Positions 36,621-45,316 of a stretch of DNA of 64,000 nt are shown here, piece after piece; position 1 is the stretch's first letter, and every line of letters begins with the position of its first letter. Position numbers and translations under genes: made by a program. Origin of the DNA: Pedobacter nyackensis (GTDB lineage: Bacteria; Bacteroidota; Bacteroidia; Sphingobacteriales; Sphingobacteriaceae); assembly GCF_900176505.1 (NCBI RefSeq), contig NZ_FWYB01000008.1:1-64000 (forward strand), written 5' to 3'. The notes below the pieces were generated by a model. It ran no database searches. It was given only the letters and a program-made list of their open reading frames with translations, and had not been told where the DNA came from.

Positions 36621-37196
36621 TTAGCGGCTGATCAATAAGACCAGATAGAGTACCAATCCTAACCGTACTCTGAGTATTTTGAGCGCATTTTTGACATGAC
36701 TTCTAACGGATTGCTCTGAAATGCCCAGTTGCTCTGCAATTTCTTTATGGCTTAGGTTATGAAAGCGGCTGAGTTGAAAGACTTCCCGCATTTTTGGAGG
36801 GAGCAGTTCAATTTCCTTGCTTATGATCTCCGAAAGCTGGCGCTCTCTTAATCGGTGGTCGGTTATACAATCTGCTATTACGATAGATTGGGGCAATGCC
36901 GAAATATATTTAGACTCAACGGCTTTATGAGATATGACATTCATTACCGCATTTCTTACTGCTGTATATAAATAATTGGAAAGATTGGTAAAGTCAACTG
37001 AGTCTCGTTTGTTCCACAACCGGATAAATAAATCCTGTATCGCATCTTTTGCTTCGTCCTTATTTTTTAGTCTATTGAAGGCATGAATATAAAGTACACC
37101 AAAAAAGCGTTCGTAAATTGCAGTAAAAGCATCCCTGTCCCCTTTTTTTAGTAGGCCAGCTAACTGCGAATCTGTATATTTATCATATCTCTGCAT
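36621..37196 (-). CDS. ECF RNA polymerase sigma factor, FecI-like
   Basis: The ATG at 37194-37196 (MQRYDKYTDSQLAGLLKKGD) is the usual start for this family; the frame extends further to 37247 but without ATG-like support. That gives 191 residues. Region 2 is FTAIYERFFGVLYIHAFNRLKNKDEAKDAIQDLFIRLW, region 4 is LPPKMREVFQLSRFHNLSHKEIAEQLGISEQSVRSH. A hydrophobic end (GLVLYLVLLIS) is typical of Bacteroidota ECF sigmas. It is the first gene of the sigma-FecR-SusC-SusD series. Confidence 0.93.
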   Translation of the reverse strand: MQRYDKYTDSQLAGLLKKGDRDAFTAIYERFFGVLYIHAFNRLKNKDEAKDAIQDLFIRLWNKRDSVDFTNLSNYLYTAVRNAVMNVISHKAVESKYISALPQSIVIADCITDHRLRERQLSEIISKEIELLPPKMREVFQLSRFHNLSHKEIAEQLGISEQSVRSHVKNALKILRVRLGLVLYLVLLISR

Positions 37197-37358
37197 AAAC
37201 CCTCTCCCGTACCAATTTACGAAATTATAACGGAGTGGAGCCGGCAAGTTTAAACAAAATATTTCAATTAAAAATAATCAAGGAACACTTAACATTCCAC
37301 CTACCCGCTTCTATCCCTCAGACAAAACGACTAACTTTGGCAAATAATCACAGGTAAA

Positions 37359-37594
37359 ATGAATAATAACATACGAGTATATAAAATGTCTTTTGCAAGC
37401 GTTTATCCGCATTACATTCAGAAAGCCGAGAAAAAAGGACGCACAAAAGAAGAAGTGCTCAGGCGCCACAAATAAACCCAAATGTGTCAAAAATTACAGG
37501 CGTAATCTGCGGTTACCGTGTGGAAGAGATCGAAGACAAGCTCATGCAAAAGGTACGTTATTTGGATAAGGGATTTGTCTACCCAATCCTTTAG
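37359..37594 (+). pseudogene. DUF2200 gene with internal deletion
   Basis: The start [19 protein letters not shown] and [11 protein letters not shown] match DUF2200 proteins, then the frame runs into TAA at 37473-37475. From 37466, in another frame, the family resumes with [20 protein letters not shown] and EDKLMQKVRYLDK, ending at TAG 37592-37594. About 30 residues in the middle and the normal end are missing. DUF2200 proteins are about 115 residues and unstudied. Confidence 0.8.
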
Positions 37595-37682
37595 AATTTT
37601 CATCTTTTTTAAAATAATAATCCTTCAGATTTGAGTAATGGATTTCATCCAAACCAAATAAAAATAAACCTAAACCTGAAGT

Positions 37683-39167
37683 ATGATTATGAAAACTACC
37701 CTATTGTTTTGCACAAGCTGCCTGCTTGTTATGCTAAACACAAATTGTAAAAAAAACAAGCTGGAAACAGAGAACATCGAGAAGATCTCTGCCGGAAGTC
37801 TGCGGAAGATTGCAAGTGTATTGCCAATTGTGCCAGGTACAGACACCTCAAAATATCCCGCTGCCAGAATTTTCCCTGGATTGGTAGCATCGAGCGAACC
37901 ACGGCTTACCAATTACAATGTCGCCCTCGACCTTACCTACACAAAGGTTACCACTGAAGACCTAAAAATATCAAAAGCACCTGATGCCTGGCTAAGTACG
38001 GGGCTATACGCACCTGCAGGAGAGCTGATCACCATTGAAGCACCGGCAAATACACCCGGACTGGAGGTTCAGATTGGTGCCCATACTGACAACCTTACTT
38101 CAATAGCTCCTGCATCCCGTAAACGTGATCCGATCATTTTCACAAAAAATGCGCTGACATCAGGTACCAATACTGCCCGGAACCTTTATGGCGGACAAAT
38201 CTGGATCAGAGTAGCTAATCCTTTGGGGTATATCGTTAACCTGACCATAAGCGGCGCCGTCAAATCTCCGGATTATGTTAGGGACGTGACTACTGATGCA
38301 CAATGGCAGGCTATGATTGCCAATACTACCGTCCCATTCTTTGAATTGCGTGGAAGAAGACTGATCCTGACTATGGAAACCAAGCGTTTGGCTACCTATC
38401 CTTTGGCAAGTCCTACGGCACTGGTAGCCAAATTTGATGATAAACTATACCATGATATGATGGCCTGGTATGGCTGGTCATCTACCACTACTAATGTTAA
38501 AAACCGGATGCCGGGTACTCCCTGGAGAATTGTACACGATATACAACCCAGTGCAGGGGCACAACATGCGGGATACCCCGTTGTTGCAACAGCCAATGAC
38601 AATTATTTTTCCCAGGCTGTAGACATCAATCAATGGACTGGTGGAAACTGGGGATCCTATCATGAAATAGGGCACAACATGCAAATGGGAGGTTTGTGGA
38701 GCTGGATCGACCTTCAGGAAGTCTCAAATAATATATTTTCTCTTAAAGTGACCAATCGCGCGGGCTATAAGCATACCAAAATAGCACAAATGATGCCTGC
38801 CGTACTTGCCTTTACCTCGATCCCTAATCCAAACAAGGATAAATTGTATACTTCGGCTAGTTTAGATGTAAGGTTTGGTTTGTTTATGCAGTTGATGGAA
38901 AAATATGGCTACGGAATCATCACCTATATGTCTAATACCGCAAGGGCCAGTACACTAGATTTTAGTACTACAGCCTACCCCAATTCGGTGATTAGAAACC
39001 AGAAAAAACTGGATTACTTTTATGAGCTGATATCCGACTATACCACAAAAGACATGCTACCATTCCTAAACGCCTGGGGTATTTATCCCAGCCAGGAAGC
39101 ACAAACCTTAGTGGCATCCAAACATCCGATGCTCACAGAACAGGTTTGGCTGTACGACCCAAGTTAG
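37683..39167 (+). CDS. M60-family metallopeptidase, lipoprotein
   Basis: A 494-residue M60 (enhancin/mucinase-like) peptidase. The zinc motif is H327-E328-I-G-H331 in WGSYHEIGHNMQMGG, with the third ligand expected in DLQEVSNNIFSL. The N-terminus is a lipoprotein signal (CTSCLLVMLNTNCKKN), and residues about 60-190 look like the beta-sandwich accessory domain that precedes M60. Such enzymes cut O-glycosylated proteins at the cell surface. It lies on the opposite strand beside the sigma/SusCD locus and might supply it with glycopeptides; this is inference. A hairpin terminator follows at 39198-39226. Confidence 0.9.
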   Translation: MIMKTTLLFCTSCLLVMLNTNCKKNKLETENIEKISAGSLRKIASVLPIVPGTDTSKYPAARIFPGLVASSEPRLTNYNVALDLTYTKVTTEDLKISKAPDAWLSTGLYAPAGELITIEAPANTPGLEVQIGAHTDNLTSIAPASRKRDPIIFTKNALTSGTNTARNLYGGQIWIRVANPLGYIVNLTISGAVKSPDYVRDVTTDAQWQAMIANTTVPFFELRGRRLILTMETKRLATYPLASPTALVAKFDDKLYHDMMAWYGWSSTTTNVKNRMPGTPWRIVHDIQPSAGAQHAGYPVVATANDNYFSQAVDINQWTGGNWGSYHEIGHNMQMGGLWSWIDLQEVSNNIFSLKVTNRAGYKHTKIAQMMPAVLAFTSIPNPNKDKLYTSASLDVRFGLFMQLMEKYGYGIITYMSNTARASTLDFSTTAYPNSVIRNQKKLDYFYELISDYTTKDMLPFLNAWGIYPSQEAQTLVASKHPMLTEQVWLYDPS

Positions 39168-39197
39168 GATGATTTTATAGCGCGTTACCTTTCGGCG

Positions 39198-39226
39198 ACT
39201 GGAAGTCATGCATTGTGACTTCCAGT
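39198..39226 (+). terminator. Terminator-like hairpin after the M60 gene
   Basis: ACTGGAAGTCA (39198-39208) and TGACTTCCAGT (39216-39226) form an 11-base perfect stem with a 7-base loop, followed by TCGATTTTAAATT. The U-run is weak. Confidence 0.6.
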
Positions 39227-39314
39227 TCGATTTTAAATTCCAACGATTAAAAACAAAAAATTGATTAATGCGTTAAAAAGAAGCAATCGCGAACTATAAA
39301 TAAAAAAGATAGAT

Positions 39315-39701
39315 ATGAACCCGAAAAAGATATGGTCAAATTTAACAGTAAGTGATCTGGACCGAACAACTAAATTTTATACGGAACTGGGATTTAGATC
39401 CAACGGGAGGTCTGACGACCTGACAAGCTTTTTTTTTGGTGAGAATAATTTTGTAATGCACTTCTTTTTAAAAGACAAGCTGAAAGCGAATGTGGAGATT
39501 GAAATTTCCGACGCACACATTGCAAACGAAATCATATTTACGCTTTCTGCTGAAAGCAAAGATGAGGTGAACAAATGGGAGAAAGAAGTCCAAAGCGCAG
39601 GCGGAAAAATCGTTTCAAAACCTAAAGAGTTTGGAGCGGGATACTATGGTTTTGTATTTGCTGACCCTGATGGGCATAAATTTAACGTATTTTATATGTA
39701 A
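39315..39701 (+). CDS. VOC-family (glyoxalase/bleomycin-resistance fold) protein
   Basis: The 128-residue protein has two betaalpha-beta modules: KIWSNLTVSDLDRTTKFYTEL, FGENNFVMHFF, and then the second module AGGKIVSKPKEFGAGYYGFVFADPDGHKFNVFYM. The metal positions are not the His/Glu set of glyoxalase I throughout, so it belongs to the YaeR/PhnB-like group of unknown substrate. Its first codons and leader match a scrap at 25619-25657. Confidence 0.88.
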   Translation: MNPKKIWSNLTVSDLDRTTKFYTELGFRSNGRSDDLTSFFFGENNFVMHFFLKDKLKANVEIEISDAHIANEIIFTLSAESKDEVNKWEKEVQSAGGKIVSKPKEFGAGYYGFVFADPDGHKFNVFYM

Positions 39702-39848
39702 AATACTCCGTCCAATTTTGAGGGGGTCTTGTTCTCCATGATATCTTTTTTTGATTAACCTACTTAAAAAAACTCGCCGAAGTGCCAAAGGATTCCTAAT
39801 GGATCGTACAGAAAACATTAAATGGTCGGATAGATATTGCTTGATGTT

Positions 39849-40190
39849 TCATAAATTCTGTAGGCTTTTAGGCAGGCTCTTCAATACCAGATCATAGGAA
39901 TGGTCGATCAATTCGCGGATCAGTACCGAGGTTAGGCCTCCGTCGAGATAAACGGTATTCCAGTGTTTCTTATTCATATGGAAGCCAGGAATAATTTCAT
40001 GGTGTTGTTCCCTTAATTCTATAGCGCGTTCCGGATCGCATTTGACATTGAAACGGTTGGCTTGTTCCAGTCCGATCAGCAGGAAGATCTTACCTCCTAC
40101 TTTAAATACCAGAGTTTGTTCGCCGAATGGCATTCCTTCAGTGGTTCCGGGTTTGCTGAGGCAATAATCACGCAAATCTTCAATATTCAT
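39849..40190 (-). CDS. MmcQ/YjbR-family protein
   Basis: The 113-residue protein is the MmcQ/YjbR fold: NIEDLRDYCLSKPGTTEGMPFG at the start, KVGGKIFLLI, FNVKCDPERAIELREQH, KKHWNTVYLDG and IDHSYDLVLKSLPKS. The fold is similar to a DNA-binding domain of the DciA/type VI regulator kind, but its job is not settled. It is transcribed away from the CoiA-like gene across a palindrome (40251-40271). Confidence 0.92.
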   Translation of the reverse strand: MNIEDLRDYCLSKPGTTEGMPFGEQTLVFKVGGKIFLLIGLEQANRFNVKCDPERAIELREQHHEIIPGFHMNKKHWNTVYLDGGLTSVLIRELIDHSYDLVLKSLPKSLQNL

Positions 40191-40250
40191 AGCAGTAGGT
40201 TATTATTATGGAATACAAACCAAAAATATGGGATTTTATCTAATTTTTTG

Positions 40251-40271
40251 TATACTAATTATATTAGTATA
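40251..40271. promoter_or_regulatory. Palindrome between divergent mmcQ-like and CoiA-like genes
   Basis: TATACTAAT at 40251-40259 and ATTAGTATA at 40263-40271 are perfect inverted repeats around the spacer TAT. The position between two divergent starts suits an operator for a dimeric repressor. Confidence 0.5.
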
Positions 40272-40307
40272 AATTTGGAGCCTGCTGGTGTTTGTTGTCT
40301 TTTACTA

Positions 40308-40982
40308 ATGGATTTGAACTTCGATATTTCTGGTAATGAAAGCGCTGATGGATTAGTCGTAACGGTTCCAACGGAAGGGAAATTACCCGGGTACTACCCG
40401 GGTGAAACACCCTGGCATAAGAACTGGAAACTAGCTTTCCCTCCTGCTTTCCGGGAAATCAGTTTCCCTGATAAATTATTGGGGGATCTTCACCGCGCAG
40501 ATGTACATACGCCCTGTGGTACTACGCTTGAGTTTCAGAATTCGCCAATCAGTATGGCTGAACTGAGAAGCAGGGAAGCATTTTATCCGAAGTTGATATG
40601 GATATTGAATGGTAAGAAGTTCAAGGGGTTCAGGATCCTTAAAAGCTTACCGGATGTAGACGATCCGAAACTTGATGATTATGAGTTTTGTCATACCGAC
40701 CATCTTTGTATGATCCGCAAATCAGATCACTTGCTGCTGGGAAACAACGCTAAAAGATTAAACTTCTATCACGCAGAATTAAAAACAATCAAACTCACCT
40801 CACATTATTACTCCTTTTGCTGGAAACATCCACACGCTGTCTGGTACCAGGCGGAATGCCCGATCATCGTCGACCTTGGAGGACATTTCTTATATCAGTT
40901 GAAACAGCGACGCCAACTTTCCGGAGATTATGCTTACCTGCATATGATTCCCAGGAAATCGTTTATTGAAAGGTTTCTGTAG
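40308..40982 (+). CDS. CoiA-like nuclease-fold protein
   Basis: Start at the ATG 40308, after the palindromic promoter region; the frame is open to 40062 but overlaps the opposite gene. The 224 residues contain the CoiA/endonuclease-like core: TPWHKNWKLAFP, LHRADVHTPCGTTLEFQNSP (with D and E-x-Q of a PD-(D/E)XK-type site), ELRSREAFYPKLIWI. Normal CoiA-type proteins carry an N-terminal zinc-ribbon; none is seen here. Late Cys and His residues (CWKHPHAVWYQAECP) may bind metal. The family is linked to DNA uptake, but the role in Bacteroidota is unclear. Confidence 0.72.
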   Translation: MDLNFDISGNESADGLVVTVPTEGKLPGYYPGETPWHKNWKLAFPPAFREISFPDKLLGDLHRADVHTPCGTTLEFQNSPISMAELRSREAFYPKLIWILNGKKFKGFRILKSLPDVDDPKLDDYEFCHTDHLCMIRKSDHLLLGNNAKRLNFYHAELKTIKLTSHYYSFCWKHPHAVWYQAECPIIVDLGGHFLYQLKQRRQLSGDYAYLHMIPRKSFIERFL

Positions 40983-41118
40983 ATAATACTATCTGTGAGA
41001 ATACCTTTGTTGCCCTCAGTAAACGCATTAATCGAAAAAGAGAGAAACACAATTGATCAAAGTATTGTTTACATAATTTGCTCCCTGAACAATCAGTATC
41101 AAAACAAAACCTCAACCT

Positions 41119-41199
41119 ATGAATAAAGTAATCCTGTTAAATAATCGTCCGGTAGGGAAACCTACTACAAATGATTTCAAATTCAAAAACATATGTTAA
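41119..41199 (+). pseudogene. N-terminal remnant of a CurA-like NADP-dependent oxidoreductase
   Basis: The frame from ATG 41119 reads MNKVILLNNRPVGKPTTNDF and KFKNIC, then stops at 41197-41199. ILLNNRPVGxPTxxNF is the conserved start of CurA/prostaglandin-reductase-like enzymes (MDR superfamily). The frame overlaps the first codons of the next gene, an iron-type alcohol dehydrogenase, so the rest of the enzyme has been deleted and the promoter region now reads into that gene. Confidence 0.75.
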
Positions 41200-42353
41200 A
41201 TTTCGAATTTAAAAACCCGACCAAGATTATTTTTGGTAAAGGTCAAATAGAAAAACTGGGTAATGAGATCCCAGAAAATGCAAAGGTAATGATGCTTTAT
41301 GGCGGTGGATCTATTAAGACCAACGGGATATATGAGCAGGTAAAAAATGCATTGAGCGGCTTTGAAGTCGTAGAATTTTCGGGTATCCCCGCCAATCCGG
41401 AATATGAAATTTTGATGGATGCCTTAAAAATCATCAAAGAGAAAAACATTACTTATATGCTAGCCGTTGGTGGCGGCTCGGTAATAGATGGCGTTAAGTT
41501 CCTGTCGGCAGCTGCTTTATACACAGGAGATACCCCATGGGACATCCTTAAAAACGCCATCAAAACAGAAAAAGGATTGCCTTTCGGAACGGTCCTGACT
41601 TTGCCTGCTACAGGTTCTGAAATGAACTCAGGCGCCGTAATCACCAGGAAAGAAACTCAGGAAAAGCTGGCTATGGGAGGCCCTGGGTTATTCCCGGAAT
41701 TTTCAATCCTGGATCCAGAGGTAGTTAAATCCATTCCAGAGCGACAACTGGCAAATGGAGTAGCCGATGCTTATACGCATGTACTTGAACAATATATGAC
41801 TTACCCCATTGGAGCACTTTTACAAGATCGTTTTTCGGAAAGCATATTGCAGACATTGATTGAAATTGCACCAAAAATCATGAAAGATCCAGCAGATTAT
41901 GACGCCGCAGCTAATTTTATGTGGAGCTGTACCATGGCTTTAAACGGATTGATACAAAAAGGTGTTCCTACGGATTGGGCAGTCCATGCGATGGGACATG
42001 AGCTAACTGCTTTGTTCGGAATAGATCATGCCCGGACATTAGCCGTTATTGCACCAAGTCACTACCACTACAACTTTGAAGCTAAGAAAGAAAAACTAGC
42101 CCAATATGGTAAACGCGTATGGAACATACAATCTGGATCAACTGAAGAAATAGCCAAAGCAGCAATTGAAAAGACTGTCGATTTTTTTCATTCGCTGGGG
42201 ATAGACACCAAATTATCGGATTACACTTCGGCATATGAAGGTACGGCAGAGAAAGTATCTGAGCGCTTTACCGAAAGAGGTTGGCTAGGCTTAGGTGAGC
42301 ATAAAACGCTTGCCCCTGCAGATGCAGAGAAAATCGTTAAAATGAGTTATTAA
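41193..42353 (+). CDS. Iron-type NADPH-dependent alcohol dehydrogenase (YqhD/BdhA-like)
   Basis: The 386-residue enzyme reduces aldehydes. Motifs are FEFKNPTKIIFGKGQIEKLG at the start, the NADP site YMLAVGGGSVIDGVKFL, TLPATGSEMNSGAVIT, the metal Asp/His in NGVADAYTHVLEQ, and HAMGHELTALFGIDHARTLA with the other two His ligands. This is the group III (YqhD/butanol dehydrogenase) type. A CurA-like remnant directly before it may provide promoter and leader. A terminator hairpin follows at 42361-42397. Confidence 0.94.
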   Translation: MLNFEFKNPTKIIFGKGQIEKLGNEIPENAKVMMLYGGGSIKTNGIYEQVKNALSGFEVVEFSGIPANPEYEILMDALKIIKEKNITYMLAVGGGSVIDGVKFLSAAALYTGDTPWDILKNAIKTEKGLPFGTVLTLPATGSEMNSGAVITRKETQEKLAMGGPGLFPEFSILDPEVVKSIPERQLANGVADAYTHVLEQYMTYPIGALLQDRFSESILQTLIEIAPKIMKDPADYDAAANFMWSCTMALNGLIQKGVPTDWAVHAMGHELTALFGIDHARTLAVIAPSHYHYNFEAKKEKLAQYGKRVWNIQSGSTEEIAKAAIEKTVDFFHSLGIDTKLSDYTSAYEGTAEKVSERFTERGWLGLGEHKTLAPADAEKIVKMSY

Positions 42354-42360
42354 TCTTAAA

Positions 42361-42397
42361 TAAAGCGTCTGATCATTTACCATGACCGGACGCTTTA
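42361..42397 (+). terminator. Terminator after the alcohol dehydrogenase gene
   Basis: TAAAGCGTC (42361-42369) pairs with GACGCTTTA (42389-42397); TTATTATTT follows. Works on either strand. Confidence 0.75.
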
Positions 42398-42435
42398 TTA
42401 TTTAACGCCTCCATAAAAATCCTGTCCTCTACTTA

Positions 42436-42567
42436 TCTTCGAAAAGCTTGTTAATCAGAGCTGAATCGTGTACCGCAGTTTGCACAATACTTATCCTTTC
42501 TACTATGAATAGGAAAATGGAGACACGATACCTGTAGGGACAGCGATAATTTTCGCGCTTTTCCATA
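42436..42567 (-). pseudogene. Possible frameshifted zinc-ribbon remnant
   Basis: The minus strand has ATG at about 42567 (MEKRENYRCPYRYRVS), and a shifted frame continues PIHSRKDKYCANCGTRFSSD and a stop. C-P-Y and C-A-N-C-G look like the two halves of a small zinc ribbon separated by a frameshift. Alternatively the first frame alone gives an untouched 45-residue peptide. Confidence 0.35.
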
Positions 42568-42573
42568 CTATAA

Positions 42574-43050
42574 TTAAAATCTCAAAATATCAGTATCAGG
42601 AGGTATATGCCCCAGGAGCCTGCTCATAGTCATTGATTGCCCTTTGTGGTGAAATTCATGAGTCAATACATGCGTAAAAATACTGTAAGCATCCGTTTCA
42701 ATGTACTTATCCACCCATCTGTAACCCTTAACAGGGGTAAATGGTTTTTCGGAAAAACGTGAAATGAATTGTTCCATGGTGAGATCTACTTCCTTAAAGA
42801 TTAACCTGAGCTCCGCTACCGTTTCGCCATCAGTTTCAGTATAATAGGATTTCTGCATAGACAAAGCAAAATTACCGGCCCATGCGATATAAGTATTAGC
42901 CACATGAGTCATTAGATAGGCAATACTTCTATTGTTGAAACTATCCACAGCCTTTACAAGGTCCTGCTTTACCTCAAACTCCAGGTACTGAAAAACCACT
43001 TCTCTTACTTCTTTTATAAGTTGATACTGTTGTTCAAGTAAATTGGTCAT
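42574..43050 (-). CDS. DinB-family putative metal-dependent hydrolase
   Basis: The 158-residue protein has the DinB four-helix bundle: IAYLMTHVANTYIAW with the first His, FTHVLTHEFHHKGQSMTMSR with the other His residues, and the final PPDTDILRF. Family members bind a divalent metal and include thiol transferases and DNA-damage-inducible proteins; the substrate here is unknown. It is divergent from the MFS gene. Confidence 0.9.
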   Translation of the reverse strand: MTNLLEQQYQLIKEVREVVFQYLEFEVKQDLVKAVDSFNNRSIAYLMTHVANTYIAWAGNFALSMQKSYYTETDGETVAELRLIFKEVDLTMEQFISRFSEKPFTPVKGYRWVDKYIETDAYSIFTHVLTHEFHHKGQSMTMSRLLGHIPPDTDILRF

Positions 43051-43098
43051 AGTCTACGGAATTACTGTTTTCACCATACAATGGCAATTTAAGAATAG

Positions 43099-43106
43099 TA
43101 TCTTTG
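43099..43106 (+). promoter_or_regulatory. -7 element of the MFS gene promoter
   Basis: TATCTTTG fits TAnnTTTG and lies 16 bases before the ATG at 43122. No clear -33 TTG was found. Confidence 0.45.
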
Positions 43107-43121
43107 CCGCACTAACTTATT

Positions 43122-44330
43122 ATGTCACTATTTAAAGAAATCACTACCACTTACAAGCAATCTTTTACAGGATTGAGCCGTGAGACCTGGATCCTGAGTA
43201 TCGTAATGCTCATCAACAGAAGTGGATACATGGCTGTTCCATTTATGGGGCTTTTCGTTACCCAATCGCTGCACAGACCGGCCTCCGACGCAGGATATAT
43301 TATTACCCTGTTTGGGCTCGGTTCCATTCTGGGTTCTGCTGCCGGCGGTAAGCTCACCGATGTAGTAGGCTTTCGCCCTGTACAGATTGTGGCTGCCATT
43401 GTTAGTGGTATTTTCTTCCTGATCTTTGCCAATGTTACTCATTTTCAAACCTTATGTATCCTCGCTGTAGTGATCAGTTTTTTCTCAGAAGCATTCAGAC
43501 CGGCAAACTTTGCAGCCATTGCAGCTTATGCAAAGCCAGGGCTTGAAACACGTTCCTATTCACTTAACCGACTGGCTACCAATATCGGATGGGCTGTAGG
43601 CGTAAGTATGGGTGGACTGATTGCGTCGTACAACTACAAGATGTTATTTATTGTTGATGGAGCAGTAAGTATCATTGCTGGATTAGCGATCTTATGGTTC
43701 CTTCCCAGAATTAAGGGATACCGAAAAGCCATAAAGGAAAAGACTAAGGATATGATTGTTATGAAGCCTTGGCAAGACATTGTCTTTATTAAATTCATAT
43801 TACTGAGCACGGTATTTATCATTTGTGCATTCCTGATATTCAGAGTAGTACCTGTATTTTTTAAGCAGGTATGGAAGATTGATGAATTTATGATCGGCCT
43901 GATTTTGGGTTTCAATGGTATTATCATTGCCCTATTTGAGATGGTGATGATTCATAAAATCGAAAACAAGCGTTCACCAATCTTCTTTATTGTTGTTGGT
44001 GTTTTCTTCATTGCAGCCTGCTTCCTTGTATTGCTGCTGCCTTTTAACCTGCCCGTATTGCTGGGGTGCATGTGTATTGTTTTATTCACCATTGGTGAGA
44101 TGTTCGCTTTACCTTTCATCAATACCTTTGTAATGAGCAGGTCTAACGAATTTAACAGAGGATTATACGCCGCAGGATATATGTTATGCTGGTCTGTTGC
44201 CTCACTGGTGGGACCAACAGCAGGCTTTTTCATCGCCGAGAATTATGGTTACAACGTATTGTGGATGTTGATCAGCGGGATGTTACTCGCTTGTGCATAC
44301 TTTTATTACCTGATGCGGGACGCAAAGTAG
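43122..44330 (+). CDS. MFS transporter
   Basis: The 402-residue protein has twelve membrane segments. The loop 2-3 signature is GGKLTDVVGFRPVQIV at about 75-90, and the inner repeat FFSEAFRPANFAAIAAY fits a drug/sugar exporter of the MdtH or YfcJ-like group. The substrate is unknown. It is divergent from the DinB gene, and a strong bidirectional terminator (44346-44387) follows. Confidence 0.9.
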   Translation: MSLFKEITTTYKQSFTGLSRETWILSIVMLINRSGYMAVPFMGLFVTQSLHRPASDAGYIITLFGLGSILGSAAGGKLTDVVGFRPVQIVAAIVSGIFFLIFANVTHFQTLCILAVVISFFSEAFRPANFAAIAAYAKPGLETRSYSLNRLATNIGWAVGVSMGGLIASYNYKMLFIVDGAVSIIAGLAILWFLPRIKGYRKAIKEKTKDMIVMKPWQDIVFIKFILLSTVFIICAFLIFRVVPVFFKQVWKIDEFMIGLILGFNGIIIALFEMVMIHKIENKRSPIFFIVVGVFFIAACFLVLLLPFNLPVLLGCMCIVLFTIGEMFALPFINTFVMSRSNEFNRGLYAAGYMLCWSVASLVGPTAGFFIAENYGYNVLWMLISGMLLACAYFYYLMRDAK

Positions 44331-44345
44331 TTATTGTTGTAAAAT

Positions 44346-44387
44346 AAAAAAGGGCCTAACGAAAACAAATTTCATTAGGCCCTTTTT
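44346..44387. terminator. Bidirectional terminator between convergent genes
   Basis: AAAAAGGGCCTAA (44347-44359) pairs with TTAGGCCCTTTTT (44375-44387), with A- and T-runs on both sides. Confidence 0.9.
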
Positions 44388-44400
44388 AAACTAGGTAAAA

Positions 44401-44883
44401 TTAATTTTTTGGCTGAACCCTTCCTGATTTTCTGTCCTGACTACGGCCAATTATATATCCCGTACCCGCACCTACTACACCACCAATGATGGCTCCTCTG
44501 CCGTCTTTTTTATCAATAAGTACACCACCTAAAGCACCTGCACCTGCTCCAATAACGGCTCCTTTAGCAGCCTGGCTCCATCCTTTTTTCTTAGCAGGAG
44601 TAGCGGCTTCACTACTATTGTTTGAATTTGATGAACGGGCAGCGGCAGCTTCATTTCGCTCAGACAATAAAAGCACTCGTTTCTCTTCTTTGATCTGGGC
44701 CAGACGTTGCGCTTCCTTTTCTTCCTCTTTAGCTTTTATATCTGCTTTTTTAAAACTATCTAGTCTTAAACTATCCTTTATTGCAGCTATTGCTTTTTCC
44801 TTAATCAATGCTTCTTCTTTAGCATTATTTGAACAGGCTGATAATCCAATCCCCAATACTATAACTAAAAGTACCTTTTTCAT
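44401..44883 (-). CDS. Lipoprotein with glycine-zipper (YMGG-like) domain
   Basis: The ATG at 44881-44883 gives a lipoprotein signal, MKKVLLVIVLGIGLSAC, and a 160-residue product; the longer frame to 44952 is not signal-like. The mature part has a charged coiled-coil (EEEKEAQRLAQIKEEKRVLL), a Ser/Asn-rich linker and a C-terminal glycine zipper (GAVIGAGAGALGGVLIDKKD and GAIIGGVVGAGTGYIIG). Such domains pack against membranes or form pores. The role is probably envelope integrity; no partner is seen. Confidence 0.85.
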   Translation of the reverse strand: MKKVLLVIVLGIGLSACSNNAKEEALIKEKAIAAIKDSLRLDSFKKADIKAKEEEKEAQRLAQIKEEKRVLLLSERNEAAAARSSNSNNSSEAATPAKKKGWSQAAKGAVIGAGAGALGGVLIDKKDGRGAIIGGVVGAGTGYIIGRSQDRKSGRVQPKN

Positions 44884-45090
44884 AACCTTAAATTTTAAAC
44901 TAAATAGTGTATTCTTATTAATGTAAGAAAAAATGATGCCAAAGGTCATCATTCCTCCATAATTGTTTTTTTACATCCGGATTTCCCGAATCTTGTCATT
45001 TTCGTAAACATCGTATCTTTTCGGCGACGGTACCTTTGATATTAAAGTTCAATTGATTAGTTTCACAAACGAAAAATATATTAAAATAAT

Positions 45091-45297
45091 ATGCGCACAA
45101 CAGGAAAAGTTAAATGGTTTAATTCGGCAAAAGGGTTTGGATTTATAACTCCAGAAGACGGAGGTAAAGATATATTCGTGCACTTTTCTGCAATTGCAGG
45201 CGATTCATTCAGAGAATTGAATGAAGGCGACAGTGTTGAATTTGAATTAAATGAAGGTAAAAAAGGTCCTGAAGCAGCAAACGTAGCAGTACTTTAA
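45091..45297 (+). CDS. CspA-family cold shock protein
   Basis: The 68 residues are a classic single cold-shock domain: [16 protein letters not shown] with RNP1, DIFVHFSAI with RNP2, and the end [10 protein letters not shown]. It is an RNA chaperone that melts secondary structure. A terminator hairpin follows at 45317-45349. The leader of more than 100 bases may be temperature-sensitive, as in other csp genes, but I cannot prove that here. Confidence 0.96.
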   Translation: MRTTGKVKWFNSAKGFGFITPEDGGKDIFVHFSAIAGDSFRELNEGDSVEFELNEGKKGPEAANVAVL

Positions 45298-45316
45298 TTA
45301 CCCAACTCGGTTTAAT

